Assembly: GCA_043392685.1 (NCBI GenBank)
Contig: JBHZGM010000001.1
Direction: 5' to 3' (one strand)
DNA: 64,000 nucleotides
Source: Metapseudomonas sp043392685
GTDB taxonomy: Bacteria; Pseudomonadota; Gammaproteobacteria; Pseudomonadales; Pseudomonadaceae
Shown: piece by piece, positions 46,911-55,510 of the stretch
Numbering within the stretch: position 1 is the first letter of the stretch
Layout: the number at the start of each line of letters is the position of its first letter
The notes under the pieces: generated by a model
What the model saw: the letters and a program-made list of their open reading frames with translations, nothing else
The model's database searches: none
Told to the model about the DNA's origin: nothing
Program-made: the position numbers and the translations under genes

Positions 46911-47726
46911 TTGGCCAAGATTCTCGTTGTCACGTCCGGCAAGGGTGGAGTGGGTAAAACCACCACCAGCGCCGCAATCGGTACCGGTCTAGCACTGCGC
47001 GGTCACAAGACTGTCATCGTCGACTTCGACGTCGGCCTGCGTAACCTCGACCTGATCATGGGTTGTGAACGTCGCGTGGTGTACGACTTCGTCAACGTCA
47101 TCAATGGCGAAGCGTCCCTTACCCAGGCCCTGATCAAGGACAAGCGCCTTGAGAACCTCTACGTGCTGGCCGCCAGCCAGACCCGTGACAAGGACGCGCT
47201 GACCCTCGAAGGCGTGGGCAAGGTCATCGAGGAACTGTCGCAGAATTTCGAATACGTGGTCTGCGACTCGCCGGCCGGTATCGAAAAGGGCGCCCACCTG
47301 GCCATGTACTACGCCGATGAGGCGATTGTCGTGACCAACCCGGAAGTCTCCTCCGTCCGCGACTCCGACCGCATGCTCGGCCTGCTGGCCAGCAAGTCCC
47401 GTCGCGCCGAGAAGGGTGAAGACCCGATCAAGGAGCGCCTGCTGCTGACCCGCTACAACCCCGAGCGCGTCACCAAGGGCGAAATGCTCGGCGTCGAAGA
47501 CGTCGAGGAAATCCTCGCCATCAACCTGCTTGGCGTGATTCCGGAGTCCCAGGCGGTCCTCAAGGCTTCCAACCAGGGTATCCCGGTCATCCTCGACGAC
47601 CAGAGCGACGCCGGCCAGGCGTACAGCGATGCCGTCGACCGCCTGCTTGGCAAGGAACTGCCCCATCGTTTCCTCGATGTGCAGAAGAAAGGACTCTTGC
47701 AACGCCTGTTTGGAGGCCGTGAATGA
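46911..47726 (+). CDS. minD: Septum-site determining ATPase MinD
   Basis: 271 residues, a ParA/MinD-type P-loop ATPase that binds the inner membrane when ATP-loaded. Deviant Walker A SGKGGVGKTT at 9-18, Walker B VDFDVGLRNLD near 38 and VVCDSPAGIEKGA near 118. The C-terminal amphipathic membrane-targeting helix is GLLQRLFGG. It begins with TTG at 46911 with GGGGTGA upstream, common for minD in this genus. The stop overlaps the minE start by four bases. Confidence 0.95.
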   Translation: MAKILVVTSGKGGVGKTTTSAAIGTGLALRGHKTVIVDFDVGLRNLDLIMGCERRVVYDFVNVINGEASLTQALIKDKRLENLYVLAASQTRDKDALTLEGVGKVIEELSQNFEYVVCDSPAGIEKGAHLAMYYADEAIVVTNPEVSSVRDSDRMLGLLASKSRRAEKGEDPIKERLLLTRYNPERVTKGEMLGVEDVEEILAINLLGVIPESQAVLKASNQGIPVILDDQSDAGQAYSDAVDRLLGKELPHRFLDVQKKGLLQRLFGGRE

Positions 47727-47977
47727 ACATTTTCGACTTCTTTCGCGAGCGGAAGAAGCAGAGTAGCGCTTCGATCGCTAAAGAACGCCTTCAGATCATC
47801 GTCGCCCATGAACGCGGCCAGCGCAGCCAGCCGGATTACCTGCCGGCCCTGCAGAAAGATCTGGTGAACGTGATCCGCAAGTATGTCGACATCGACCAGG
47901 AGCAGGTTCAGGTGCTGCTGGAGGATCAGGGCAACTGCTCGATCCTCGAGCTGAACATCACCCTGCCCGAACGTTGA
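47723..47977 (+). CDS. minE: Cell division topological factor MinE
   Basis: 84 residues, ATG overlapping the minD stop (ATGA). MNIFDFFRERKKQSSASIAKERLQIIVAHERGQ carries the MinD-activating helix, and the anti-MinCD part is followed by the dimeric topological-specificity domain (LPALQKDLVNVIRKYVDIDQEQVQVLLE). Stimulates MinD ATPase and sets pole-to-pole oscillation. A terminator-like hairpin follows at 48011. Confidence 0.95.
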   Translation: MNIFDFFRERKKQSSASIAKERLQIIVAHERGQRSQPDYLPALQKDLVNVIRKYVDIDQEQVQVLLEDQGNCSILELNITLPER

Positions 47978-48010
47978 TCGAGCAATAGACCCGGGCCCTG
48001 TTGGACCCAC

Positions 48011-48039
48011 GACGGCGGCTTCGGCCGCCGTCTTCATTT
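48011..48039 (+). terminator. Rho-independent terminator of minCDE
   Basis: GACGGCGGC-TTCG-GCCGCCGTC then TTCATTT, 34 bp after minE. The stem is strong and the U tract interrupted, so some read-through into rluA is possible. Confidence 0.75.
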
Positions 48040-48050
48040 CCGGAACTGCC

Positions 48051-48686
48051 ATGCCGCTTTCCCAGATCGAATTCATCCACCGGGACGACGCCCTGCTGGT
48101 GGTCAACAAGCCCACCCTGCTGCTTTCGGTGCCCGGCCGCGCCGACGACAACAAGGATTGCCTGATCACCCGCCTGCAGGAGAACGGCTATCCCGAGGCG
48201 CGCATCGTCCATCGCCTGGACTGGGAAACTTCCGGCCTGATCGTCCTGGCCCGCGACGCCGACAGCCACCGCGAGCTGTCCCGCCAGTTCCACGACCGCG
48301 AGACCGAGAAGGCCTACACCGCGCTCTGCTGGGGCGAGCCGGAGCTGGACAGCGGCCGCATCGAACTGCCGCTGCGCTACGACCCGCCGACCAAGCCGCG
48401 CCACGTGGTGGACTTCGAGCACGGCCGCCATGCGCTGACCTTCTGGCGCGTGATCGAGCGTTGCGGCCACTACAGCCGGGTCGAGCTGACCCCCATCACC
48501 GGCCGCTCGCACCAGCTGCGCGTGCACATGCTGTCCATCGGACATCCGCTGCTCGGCGACCGCCTTTACGCCAACCCCGAAGCGCTGGCCGCCCATGAGC
48601 GTCTCTGCCTGCACGCCAGCCTGCTTTGCCTGACCCATCCCCAGACGGGTGAACGCCTGAGATTCGAGTGCCCGGCGCCGTTCTGA
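48051..48686 (+). CDS. rluA: RluA-family pseudouridine synthase
   Basis: 211 residues; isomerises uridine in 23S rRNA and some tRNAs (RluA: 23S U746 and tRNA U32). The catalytic motif HRLDWETSG near residue 55 has the nucleophile Asp, and ETEKAYTALCWG and TGRSHQLRVHMLSIGHPLLGDRLY are the second and third family blocks. The 20-kDa size without an S4 domain suits RluA. ATG at 48051, 11 bases after the minE terminator. It may be partly transcribed with min genes. The exact target sites cannot be assigned. Confidence 0.88.
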   Translation: MPLSQIEFIHRDDALLVVNKPTLLLSVPGRADDNKDCLITRLQENGYPEARIVHRLDWETSGLIVLARDADSHRELSRQFHDRETEKAYTALCWGEPELDSGRIELPLRYDPPTKPRHVVDFEHGRHALTFWRVIERCGHYSRVELTPITGRSHQLRVHMLSIGHPLLGDRLYANPEALAAHERLCLHASLLCLTHPQTGERLRFECPAPF

Positions 48687-48723
48687 CCTAGGCTCAAGAA
48701 AAAGACCTCGATTCGGGAAAGAG

Positions 48724-49299
48724 ATGAGCCTCACCGAGTTCTACAACGCCACCGAGGGTCAGCCCGCCCGCTTCACCCTGCTCACCGCTCTGGAAAACTG
48801 GGACGGGCCGCCCGGCCACGCCCTCGACCTGGGTTGCGGTGCCGGCCGCGACACGCTGGAGCTGCTCAGGCGCGGCTGGAAAGTGCTGGCGGTGGATGCG
48901 GAACCCGAGGCACTGGCCCGCCTCGATGCCCAGTTGGACGACGAGAAACGCCAGAGACTGCAAAGCCGCTGCTGCCGCTTCGAAAGCCTGCCGTTGCCGC
49001 CGGCCAACCTGGTCAACTCCAGCTTCGCCCTGCCCCTCTGCCCGCCCGCGGCCTTTCCCAACCTCTGGCAGGCCATCTGCGGCGCACTGCCGGCTGGCGG
49101 CCTGTTCGCCGGCCACCTGTTCGGCGAACGGGACGACTGGGCAGACAACGGCATCACCATCCTGCGCCGCCGGCAACTGGAAGAACTGCTCTCGGGCTGG
49201 GACGTGCTGATGCTGGAAGAGAAGGAAGAAGACGGCATCACCGCCAAGGGCCGCAACAAGCACTGGCACCTGTTCTCGGTGGTCGCACGGCGCCTGTGA
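48724..49299 (+). CDS. Class I SAM-dependent methyltransferase
   Basis: 191 residues. ALDLGCGAGRDTLELLRRGW near 37-55 is a classical motif I, with an acidic residue at the end of strand 2 (VLAVDAEPEALARL) and motif IV-like NLVNSSFALPLC near 98. It resembles TehB/thiopurine-like small methyltransferases but lacks a diagnostic substrate domain. ATG 48724 after GGGAAAGAG. 37 bp after rluA, probably co-transcribed. The substrate is unknown. Confidence 0.8.
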   Translation: MSLTEFYNATEGQPARFTLLTALENWDGPPGHALDLGCGAGRDTLELLRRGWKVLAVDAEPEALARLDAQLDDEKRQRLQSRCCRFESLPLPPANLVNSSFALPLCPPAAFPNLWQAICGALPAGGLFAGHLFGERDDWADNGITILRRRQLEELLSGWDVLMLEEKEEDGITAKGRNKHWHLFSVVARRL

Positions 49300-49338
49300 T
49301 CCGGCATCGGGGCCGGGTCCAGGTTCGGGCTGCATCCT

Positions 49339-49380
49339 TGTAGGGGCAATTCATTCGCCAAGGGCAACGCAGTTGCCCCT
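49339..49380 (+). repeat. Family B repeat
   Basis: TTGTAGGGGCAATTCATTCGCC, then GGGCAAC-GCA-GTTGCCC with a fully paired inner stem (AAC/GTT). Part of the 315-bp gap before apeB. Confidence 0.75.
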
Positions 49381-49391
49381 AACACCAGTTT

Positions 49392-49473
49392 CGTAGGGTG
49401 GGTCACGCTTCACCAACCCACCATCGGCGCAGAACCGGGCAGCGGTGGTGGATGTGAAAAGCAACACCCACCC
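49392..49473. repeat. Family D repeat
   Basis: CGTAGGGTGGGTCACGCTTCACC, AACCCACC, then GGTGGTGG...CACCCACC. Diverged copy of 43701-43769. The rest of the gap to 49614 shows no further repeat. Confidence 0.6.
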
Positions 49474-49614
49474 GCACTGATTGACGTGGAAGTCGCTCCA
49501 CACATGACGCAACACCCTCGCTATCGGCCTGTTAGGAAAATTCACCGCCGGTCGCCCTCCTAATCCCTGGGGCCTATGGGATAAACTCCCGCCACTGCTG
49601 TCCGGAGTCCCCCA

Positions 49615-50904
49615 ATGCGCGAAGAGTTGAACCAGGGCCTGATCGATTTCCTCAAGGCCTCGCCCACCCCCTTCCACGCCACCCGCAGCCTGGCCAAGCG
49701 CCTGGAAGCCGCCGGTTATGTGCGCCTCGACGAACGTGAGGCCTGGCGTATCGAAAGCGGTGGCCGTTATTACGTCACCCGCAATGACTCCTCCCTCATC
49801 GCCATCAAGCTGGGCAAGCGCCCGGTGCTGGAAGGCGGCCTGCGCCTGGTCGGTGCCCACACCGACAGTCCTTGCCTGCGCGTCAAGCCGAACCCCGAGC
49901 TGCACAAGCAGGGCTTCTGGCAACTGGGCGTCGAAGTCTATGGCGGCGCCCTGCTGGCGCCCTGGTTCGACCGCGACCTGTCGCTGGCCGGCCGCGTCAC
50001 CTACCGCGCGGCGGGCATGGTGGAAAGCCAGTTGGTGGACTTCCAGGCGCCCATCGCCGTGATCCCCAACCTGGCCATCCACCTCAACCGTGAAGCCAAC
50101 CAGGGCTGGGCCATCAACGCCCAGACCGAGCTGCCGCCAATCCTGGCGCAACTGGCAGCCGGCGAGGCCCGCGAATTCCGCGATCTGCTGGCCGAACAGC
50201 TGACCCTGGAACACGGCGTGGTTGCCGATGCGGTGCTGGATTACGAACTCTCCTTCTACGACACCCAGAGTGCAGCGGTGATCGGCCTGGACGGCGACTT
50301 CATCGCCGGTGCGCGCCTGGACAACCTGCTGTCCTGCTACGCCGGCCTGCTGGCCCTGCTGGCTGCCGAGGCCGACGAGAGCTGCGTGCTGGTCTGCACC
50401 GACCACGAGGAAGTGGGCTCCTGCTCCGCCTGCGGCGCCGACGGCCCGATGCTGGAACAGGTGCTGCGCCGCGTACTGCCCGAAGGCGACGCCTTCGCCC
50501 GGGTGATCCAGCGCTCCCTGCTGGTTTCCGCTGACAACGCCCACGGCGTGCACCCGAACTACGCCGACAAGCACGATGGCAACCACGGCCCGAAACTCAA
50601 CGCCGGCCCGGTGATCAAGGTCAACAGCAACCAGCGCTACGCCACCAACAGCGAAACCGCCGGTTTCTTCCGCCACCTGTGCCTGGAGAACGAAGTGCCG
50701 GTACAGAGCTTCGTGACCCGCAGCGACATGGGTTGCGGCTCCACCATCGGTCCGATCACCGCCAGCCAGCTGGGCGTGCGTACCGTGGACATCGGCCTGC
50801 CCACCTTCGCCATGCACTCCATTCGCGAGCTGGCGGGCAGCCATGACCTGGCCCATCTGGTGAAGGTGCTGGCCGCCTTCTACTCCAGCCACGACCTGCC
50901 CTGA
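49615..50904 (+). CDS. apeB: M18 family aminopeptidase
   Basis: 429 residues; zinc-dependent exopeptidase, probably a cytoplasmic dodecamer. Metal ligands: AHTDSPCLRVKPNP near 82 (His-x-Asp), DHEEVGSCSACGADG near 262 (catalytic Glu), SADNAHGVHPNY near 306-316 and MGCGSTIGPI near 375. The order is standard M18. ATG 49615 after GGAG. Broad aminopeptidase activity is known for the family; preference cannot be read here. 17 bp upstream of gmhA, so probably an operon. Confidence 0.9.
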   Translation: MREELNQGLIDFLKASPTPFHATRSLAKRLEAAGYVRLDEREAWRIESGGRYYVTRNDSSLIAIKLGKRPVLEGGLRLVGAHTDSPCLRVKPNPELHKQGFWQLGVEVYGGALLAPWFDRDLSLAGRVTYRAAGMVESQLVDFQAPIAVIPNLAIHLNREANQGWAINAQTELPPILAQLAAGEAREFRDLLAEQLTLEHGVVADAVLDYELSFYDTQSAAVIGLDGDFIAGARLDNLLSCYAGLLALLAAEADESCVLVCTDHEEVGSCSACGADGPMLEQVLRRVLPEGDAFARVIQRSLLVSADNAHGVHPNYADKHDGNHGPKLNAGPVIKVNSNQRYATNSETAGFFRHLCLENEVPVQSFVTRSDMGCGSTIGPITASQLGVRTVDIGLPTFAMHSIRELAGSHDLAHLVKVLAAFYSSHDLP

Positions 50905-50921
50905 TCAGGAAGGAAGCCCGC

Positions 50922-51509
50922 ATGCTCAGCCATATTCGCAACAGCCTGGAGGAAGCCAGGCGCGCCCTGGACAACTTCATTGCCAACGAGCAGACGCTGA
51001 AGAACGTCGAGCGTGCGGCCGAACTCCTGGTCGAGAGCTTCGAGAACAAGGGCAAGGCGTTTTCCTGCGGTAACGGCGGTTCCATGTGCGATGCCATGCA
51101 CTTCGCCGAGGAACTGACCGGCCGCTACCGCAAGAACCGCCCCGGCATCGCCGCCGTGTCCATCAGCGATCCCAGCCATATCAGCTGCGTCGCCAACGAC
51201 TTCGGCTACGACTACATCTTCTCCCGCTACGTGGAATCCCACGGCCGCGCCGGCGACGTGCTGATCGCCATCAGCACCAGCGGCAAGAGCCCCAACGTCA
51301 TCAAGGCCGCCGAAGCCGCCCGTGCCCTGGGCGTGAAAGTGGTGGCCCTGACCGGCAAGCCCGGCTCCGCCCTGGAAGCCCTGGCCGACGTCTGCATCTG
51401 CGCCCCCGGTGGCGACTTCGCCGATCGCGTGCAGGAACTGCACATCAAGGTGCTGCACATCCTGATCGAACTGGTCGAACGCAAGCTCAGCCCCGAGAAC
51501 TACGCCTAG
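50922..51509 (+). CDS. gmhA: Sedoheptulose-7-phosphate isomerase, enterobacterial type
   Basis: 195 residues; SIS-domain enzyme of LPS heptose synthesis (sedoheptulose 7-P to D-glycero-D-manno-heptose 7-P). The first motif SCGNGGSMCDAMHFAEELTGRY, with Glu near 64, VSISDPSHISCVANDFGYDYIFSRYVE, STSGKSPNVIKAA and QELHIKVLHI, with His near 174, are closer to E. coli GmhA than to the divergent GmhA of P. aeruginosa as I recall. ATG 50922 follows AGGAAGG. It ends 12 bp before a family A repeat. Confidence 0.85.
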   Translation: MLSHIRNSLEEARRALDNFIANEQTLKNVERAAELLVESFENKGKAFSCGNGGSMCDAMHFAEELTGRYRKNRPGIAAVSISDPSHISCVANDFGYDYIFSRYVESHGRAGDVLIAISTSGKSPNVIKAAEAARALGVKVVALTGKPGSALEALADVCICAPGGDFADRVQELHIKVLHILIELVERKLSPENYA

Positions 51510-51520
51510 CCACCTCGCAG

Positions 51521-51712
51521 GTTAGCCCGGGCGCAGCAAAGCCCAACGGGTCCACCATCAGCCACGAAATGTTGGGTTTCGTTCCTCGCGGAGCGCCGCC
51601 CGACCCAACCTACAAGTGCCGCCGTTTCCTGTGGGGCGAACTCATTCGCCAAGGGCAGCGCAGCTGCCCCATAGGTTGGTCCGAGCCTGCGGGGCCCAAC
51701 GTGGCGAGTCAT
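51521..51712 (+). repeat. Composite A-B-A repeat, left copy
   Basis: A whole family A unit (51521-51613), a family B unit (51629-51671) with inner stem GGGCAGC-GCA-GCTGCCC, then a half A unit. Positions 51562-51680 match 57954-58073 with nine substitutions and one 1-base gap. It precedes the GntR-ABC operon in direct orientation with the right copy. Confidence 0.88.
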
Positions 51713-51744
51713 AGGGGGTTCGTTCCTCCGCTCAACCTGCGACG

Positions 51745-52461
51745 TCACTCCGGCACTTCCACACTCACCTGAATGGCATCGTGCCGCCAGAACTCCAGGT
51801 CGCAGTCAATTAGCCGCCCGTGCTGGTCGCGGTTGATGCGGGTGATCTTCAGCGCCGGGCTGCCGGCTGACACCTTCAGCGCCGCTGCCGCCTCCGGGTG
51901 CAGGGCGGTGGGCACCATGTCGAAGCGTACGCGGCCGTAGCGGATGCCGTACTGGCTGTCGTACAGCTCGGTCAGCGAGCGGGTCAGGTCGAAATCGATG
52001 ATGCCGGGGAAGCAGGCCGGATTCAGGTAGTGCTCCACGTAGAGCACCAGACGCCCGTCGATGCGGCGGGCGCGACGGATCTGGTAGACGCTGGACAGCG
52101 CCGGCAGCTCCAGCAACTCGCAGATTTCCACGCTGGCCGGAATCAGCCGCGCCCCCAGCACTTCGGTGGCGGGTACGCGCCCCTGCCCGGCCACCATGGC
52201 GTGGAAGTGGCTGCGCACCAGTGGGTTGTAAAGCAGTCGCGACGGCGAAACGAACCAGCCGCGGCGCTCCTCGCGGTAGATCAGCCCCTGGGCTTCCAGC
52301 TGCCCCAGCGCCTCGCGCAGGGTGATGCGGGTGGTACCGAACAATTCACTCAACTTGCGCTCGGCCGGCAGCTTGCTGCCCTGGGGCAACAGGCCGTGCC
52401 CGATCTGCTCCTGCAATGCATTGCAGATGGCGGTCAGGGTGCGGGGCGCCTCATCGCGCAT
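51745..52461 (-). CDS. GntR-family regulator with UTRA domain (HutC/PhnF subfamily)
   Basis: 238 residues, ATG 52461 after CGGAG. N-terminal winged helix-turn-helix (GSKLPAERKLSELFGTTRITLREALGQLEAQGLIYREERRGWFV) at about 25-70, then a UTRA effector domain from about 85 (VYQIRRARRIDGRLVLYVEHYLNPACFPGI). UTRA regulators of this group usually repress until a small ligand, often a phosphorylated compound, binds. It is divergent from the ABC operon, and candidate operators lie before both genes, so autoregulation plus control of the importer is likely. Confidence 0.88.
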   Translation of the reverse strand: MRDEAPRTLTAICNALQEQIGHGLLPQGSKLPAERKLSELFGTTRITLREALGQLEAQGLIYREERRGWFVSPSRLLYNPLVRSHFHAMVAGQGRVPATEVLGARLIPASVEICELLELPALSSVYQIRRARRIDGRLVLYVEHYLNPACFPGIIDFDLTRSLTELYDSQYGIRYGRVRFDMVPTALHPEAAAALKVSAGSPALKITRINRDQHGRLIDCDLEFWRHDAIQVSVEVPE

Positions 52462-52475
52462 CGAAAACTCCGATC

Positions 52476-52487
52476 TGGAATAGACCA
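52476..52487. promoter_or_regulatory. Candidate GntR operator upstream of the regulator
   Basis: TGGAATAGACCA matches 10 of 12 positions of TGGTCTAGACCA, the core of HutC-subfamily operators such as DasR sites. It ends 26 bp before the regulator's ATG, where it would block its own transcription. Confidence 0.5.
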
Positions 52488-52720
52488 GCACCACTCGGGT
52501 GCATCACGGCCGGACTTGCCCGCCATCCTAGGCAGCCTAGATGACTGCGGGATGACAGCAAGGCACGCCTGCAGGCGTCATGCCATCGTCAACCGCGACC
52601 TCCCCGGATTCAGCCCTCTGGCCATGGTCTACGCTTTTCAAGCGCTCTCCGCCGCAGGATGCTGCTGCACCCTGCAATCAAACCGTCATCCAGGGCTTTT
52701 AGATTTGGCCTGGGTCTTGC

Positions 52721-52732
52721 TGATCTAGACCA
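52721..52732. promoter_or_regulatory. Candidate GntR operator upstream of the ABC operon
   Basis: TGATCTAGACCA differs at one position from the 12-bp core. It lies 28 bp before the substrate-binding protein gene. The rest of 52462-52759 shows no other repeat or hairpin that I trust. Confidence 0.6.
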
Positions 52733-52759
52733 ACCTGCAAACCTGCTAAGGAGCTTCAT

Positions 52760-53818
52760 ATGAAACGCCTGTTGCTGGCTTCACTGATGGGAACGGCCAT
52801 TGCCCTGGGGACCCAGGCCATGGCGAGCGACGCAGATCTGAAAAGTCTCGAACAAGCCGCCCGCCAGGAAGGCGCGGTGAACAGCGTGGGCATGCCCGAC
52901 AGCTGGGCCAACTGGAAGGACACCTGGGCCGACCTGAACAAGCAGTACGGCCTGAAGCACGTCGACACCGACATGAGCTCGGCCCAGGAAATCGCCAAGT
53001 TCGCCGCCGAGAAGGACAACGCCACCGCCGACATCGGCGACGTGGGCGCGGCCTTCGGCCCCATCGCCGTCCAGCAGGGCGTGACCCAGCCCTACAAGCC
53101 CAGCACCTGGGCGCAGATTCCCGACTGGGCCAAGGACGTCGACGGCCACTGGATGCTGGCCTATACCGGCTCCATCGCCTTCATCGTCAACAAGCAGCTG
53201 GTCAAGGAAGCGCCCAAGTCCTGGGCCGACCTGAAGCAGGGCAAGTACAAGGTCGCCATCGGTGACGTCAGCGCCGCCGCCCAGGCGGTCAACGGCGTGC
53301 TGGCCGCCGCCATCGCCAATGGCGGTGACGAGAAGAACATCCAGCCGGGCCTGGACTTCTTCGCCGAGATCGCCAGGCAGGGCCGCCTGTCGCTGTCCAA
53401 CCCGACCATCCAGACGCTGGAGAAGGGTGAGGTGGAAGTGGGTATCGTCTGGGACTTCAACGGCCTGTCCTACCGCGACCAGATCGACCCCGGCCGCTTC
53501 GATGTGCTGATCCCCTCCGACGGCTCGGTGATCTCCGGCTACACCACCATCATCAACAAGTACGCGAAGAATCCGAACGCGGCGAAACTGGCCCGCGAGT
53601 ACATCCTCAGCGACGCCGGCCAGATCAACCTGGCCAAGGGCTACGCCCGCCCGATCCGTGCCGAACACCTGACCCTGCCGGCCGATGTCCAGGCCAAGTT
53701 GCTGCCCAACGAGCAATACGCCAAGGTCCAGCCGATCAAGGACGCCAAGGCCTGGGAAGAGACCTCCAAGGTGCTGCCGCAGCTGTGGCAGGAGCACGTG
53801 ATCATCGAGATGGAATGA
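52760..53818 (+). CDS. ABC transporter substrate-binding protein (2-aminoethylphosphonate-like)
   Basis: 352 residues, ATG at 52760 after AAGGAG. Signal peptide ending MAS near residue 23 (LGTQAMASDADL). Mature protein is of the iron/spermidine/AEP class: VGMPDSWANWKDTWADLNKQYG, ADIGDVGAAFGP and the C-terminal KGYARPIRAEHL are the clear blocks. Periplasmic ligand capture for the two permeases and ATPase downstream. Similar proteins are annotated for 2-aminoethylphosphonate (PhnS-like); the ligand is unproved. 49 bp before the alkaline-phosphatase-superfamily gene. Confidence 0.82.
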   Translation: MKRLLLASLMGTAIALGTQAMASDADLKSLEQAARQEGAVNSVGMPDSWANWKDTWADLNKQYGLKHVDTDMSSAQEIAKFAAEKDNATADIGDVGAAFGPIAVQQGVTQPYKPSTWAQIPDWAKDVDGHWMLAYTGSIAFIVNKQLVKEAPKSWADLKQGKYKVAIGDVSAAAQAVNGVLAAAIANGGDEKNIQPGLDFFAEIARQGRLSLSNPTIQTLEKGEVEVGIVWDFNGLSYRDQIDPGRFDVLIPSDGSVISGYTTIINKYAKNPNAAKLAREYILSDAGQINLAKGYARPIRAEHLTLPADVQAKLLPNEQYAKVQPIKDAKAWEETSKVLPQLWQEHVIIEME

Positions 53819-53867
53819 AAATCGCCCAATGGCTGGCTGCGCTTGACCGATCTTGAGGCCAGGGAAA

Positions 53868-54671
53868 ATGAACAAAGTCATCCTCGTCCTGCTGGATGGC
53901 CTGAACTACGAGGTGGCCCGGCATGCGCTGGGTCACCTTCAGGCCTGGTGCGGCGCCGGCAAGGCGGTGCTGTACAAGCTCCAGTGCGAGCTGCCGGCGC
54001 TGTCCCGCCCGCTCTACGAATGCATTCTCACCGGCGTTCCGCCGATCCGGAGCGGCATCGTCCACAACGATGTGTCGCGCCTGTCGAAGGAGCGCAGCAT
54101 CTTCCACTACGCCAGCGCCGCCGGGCTGACCACCGCTGCCGCCGCCTATCACTGGGTCAGCGAGCTGTACAACAACTCGCCTTTCGACGCCGCCCGCGAC
54201 CGCCACACCGAAGCGCCGCAGCTGCCGATCCAGCACGGCCACTTCTACTACGCCGACCACTACCCGGACTCGCACCTGTTCGCCGACGCCGAGAGCCTGC
54301 GCCAGCGCCACAACCCGGATTTCCTTCTGGTGCACCCGATGAACGTCGACGACGCCGGCCACAAGCACGGCCTGGACTCGCCGCAGTACCGCAACAGCGC
54401 GCGGGTCGCCGACATCCTCCTGGCCGAGTACCTGCAACGCTGGCTGGACGCCGGCTACCAGGTGCTGGTGACCGCCGACCACGGCATGAACAACGACCGC
54501 TCCCACAACGGCCTGCTCCCCGAGGAGCGCGAGGTGCCATTGTTCGTCATCGGCGACGCCTTCAGCCTGGACGCGACGGCACAACCGAAACAGACCGAGC
54601 TGTGTGGAACCGTTTGCGAACTGCTCGGCGCCGCCCACGACAAGTCCGTCTGCCGGGAGCTGCTCAAGTGA
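53868..54671 (+). CDS. Alkaline-phosphatase-superfamily phosphodiesterase/phosphonate hydrolase
   Basis: 267 residues, ATG 53868 with AGGGAA. VILVLLDGLNYEVAR (Asp10) starts the metal site; PALSRPLYECILTGVPP has the candidate Ser46 nucleophile; DDAGHKHGLDS and VTADHGMNN provide the remaining Asp/His ligands. This is the type I phosphodiesterase/nucleotide pyrophosphatase arrangement, also seen in phosphonoacetate hydrolase. No signal peptide, so it acts in the cytosol after import. Its stop overlaps the first permease start (GTGA). The position inside an importer operon suggests it processes the transported compound. Confidence 0.82.
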   Translation: MNKVILVLLDGLNYEVARHALGHLQAWCGAGKAVLYKLQCELPALSRPLYECILTGVPPIRSGIVHNDVSRLSKERSIFHYASAAGLTTAAAAYHWVSELYNNSPFDAARDRHTEAPQLPIQHGHFYYADHYPDSHLFADAESLRQRHNPDFLLVHPMNVDDAGHKHGLDSPQYRNSARVADILLAEYLQRWLDAGYQVLVTADHGMNNDRSHNGLLPEEREVPLFVIGDAFSLDATAQPKQTELCGTVCELLGAAHDKSVCRELLK

Positions 54672-55510
54672 ATACCTCCATCCGGGGCAAATGGCTGGCG
54701 CTGCTCTGCCTGCTGCCCTTCGCCCTGTTCTTCATCCTGTTCCAGATCGCGCCGCTGGCCTGGGTCGCCCTCCACAGCCTGAACACGCCGGATGGCTGGG
54801 GCCTGGGCAACTTCGCCAGGGTGTTCAGCTCGAAGTTCTACCTGCAGGCCATCAAGCACAGCCTGCAGATCGCCTTCTGGTCGAGCCTGTTCGGCATCAT
54901 CATCGCGGTGATCGGCAGCTACTCGCTGCGCAAGGTGGATTCGAAGCTGCGCGACTTCGTCATGGCCTTCTCCAACATGACCAGCAACTTCGCCGGCGTG
55001 CCGCTGGCCTTCGCCTTCATCATCCTGCTCGGCTTCAATGGCGCGCTGACCCTCCTGCTCAAGCAGTCCGGCGTGATCGAGGACTTCAACCTCTATTCCA
55101 AGACTGGCCTGATCGTGCTCTACACCTACTTCCAGATTCCCCTCGGGGTGCTGCTGCTCTATCCGGCCTTCGACGCCTTGCGCGAAGACTGGCGCGAATC
55201 CGCGGCGCTGCTGGGCGCCAGCACCTGGCAGTTCTGGCGGCACATCGGCCTGCCGGTACTGACCCCCGCCCTGCTCGGCACCTTCGTCATCCTCCTGGCC
55301 AACGCCCTGGGCGCCTACGCCACCGTCTATGCCCTGACCACCGGCAACTTCAACGTCCTGACCATCCGCATCGCGGCCATGGTCGCCGGCGACATCGCGC
55401 TCAACCCCAATCTGGCCAGCGCCCTGGCGATGGTGCTGGTGGGGCTGATGGCGCTGATCACCGTGGTGCACCAGTGGCTGCTGAGGAGGAGCTACCATGT
55501 CTCCCGCTGA
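54668..55510 (+). CDS. ABC transporter permease 1
   Basis: 280 residues, GTG at 54668 overlapping the previous stop. Six membrane helices; the cytoplasmic EAA-like loop DWRESAALLGASTWQFWRHIGLPVLTPALLG (residues about 170-200) contacts the ATPase. Binding-protein-dependent importer family. Acts as a heterodimer with the next permease. It overlaps the next gene by 14 bp. Confidence 0.87.
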   Translation: MNTSIRGKWLALLCLLPFALFFILFQIAPLAWVALHSLNTPDGWGLGNFARVFSSKFYLQAIKHSLQIAFWSSLFGIIIAVIGSYSLRKVDSKLRDFVMAFSNMTSNFAGVPLAFAFIILLGFNGALTLLLKQSGVIEDFNLYSKTGLIVLYTYFQIPLGVLLLYPAFDALREDWRESAALLGASTWQFWRHIGLPVLTPALLGTFVILLANALGAYATVYALTTGNFNVLTIRIAAMVAGDIALNPNLASALAMVLVGLMALITVVHQWLLRRSYHVSR

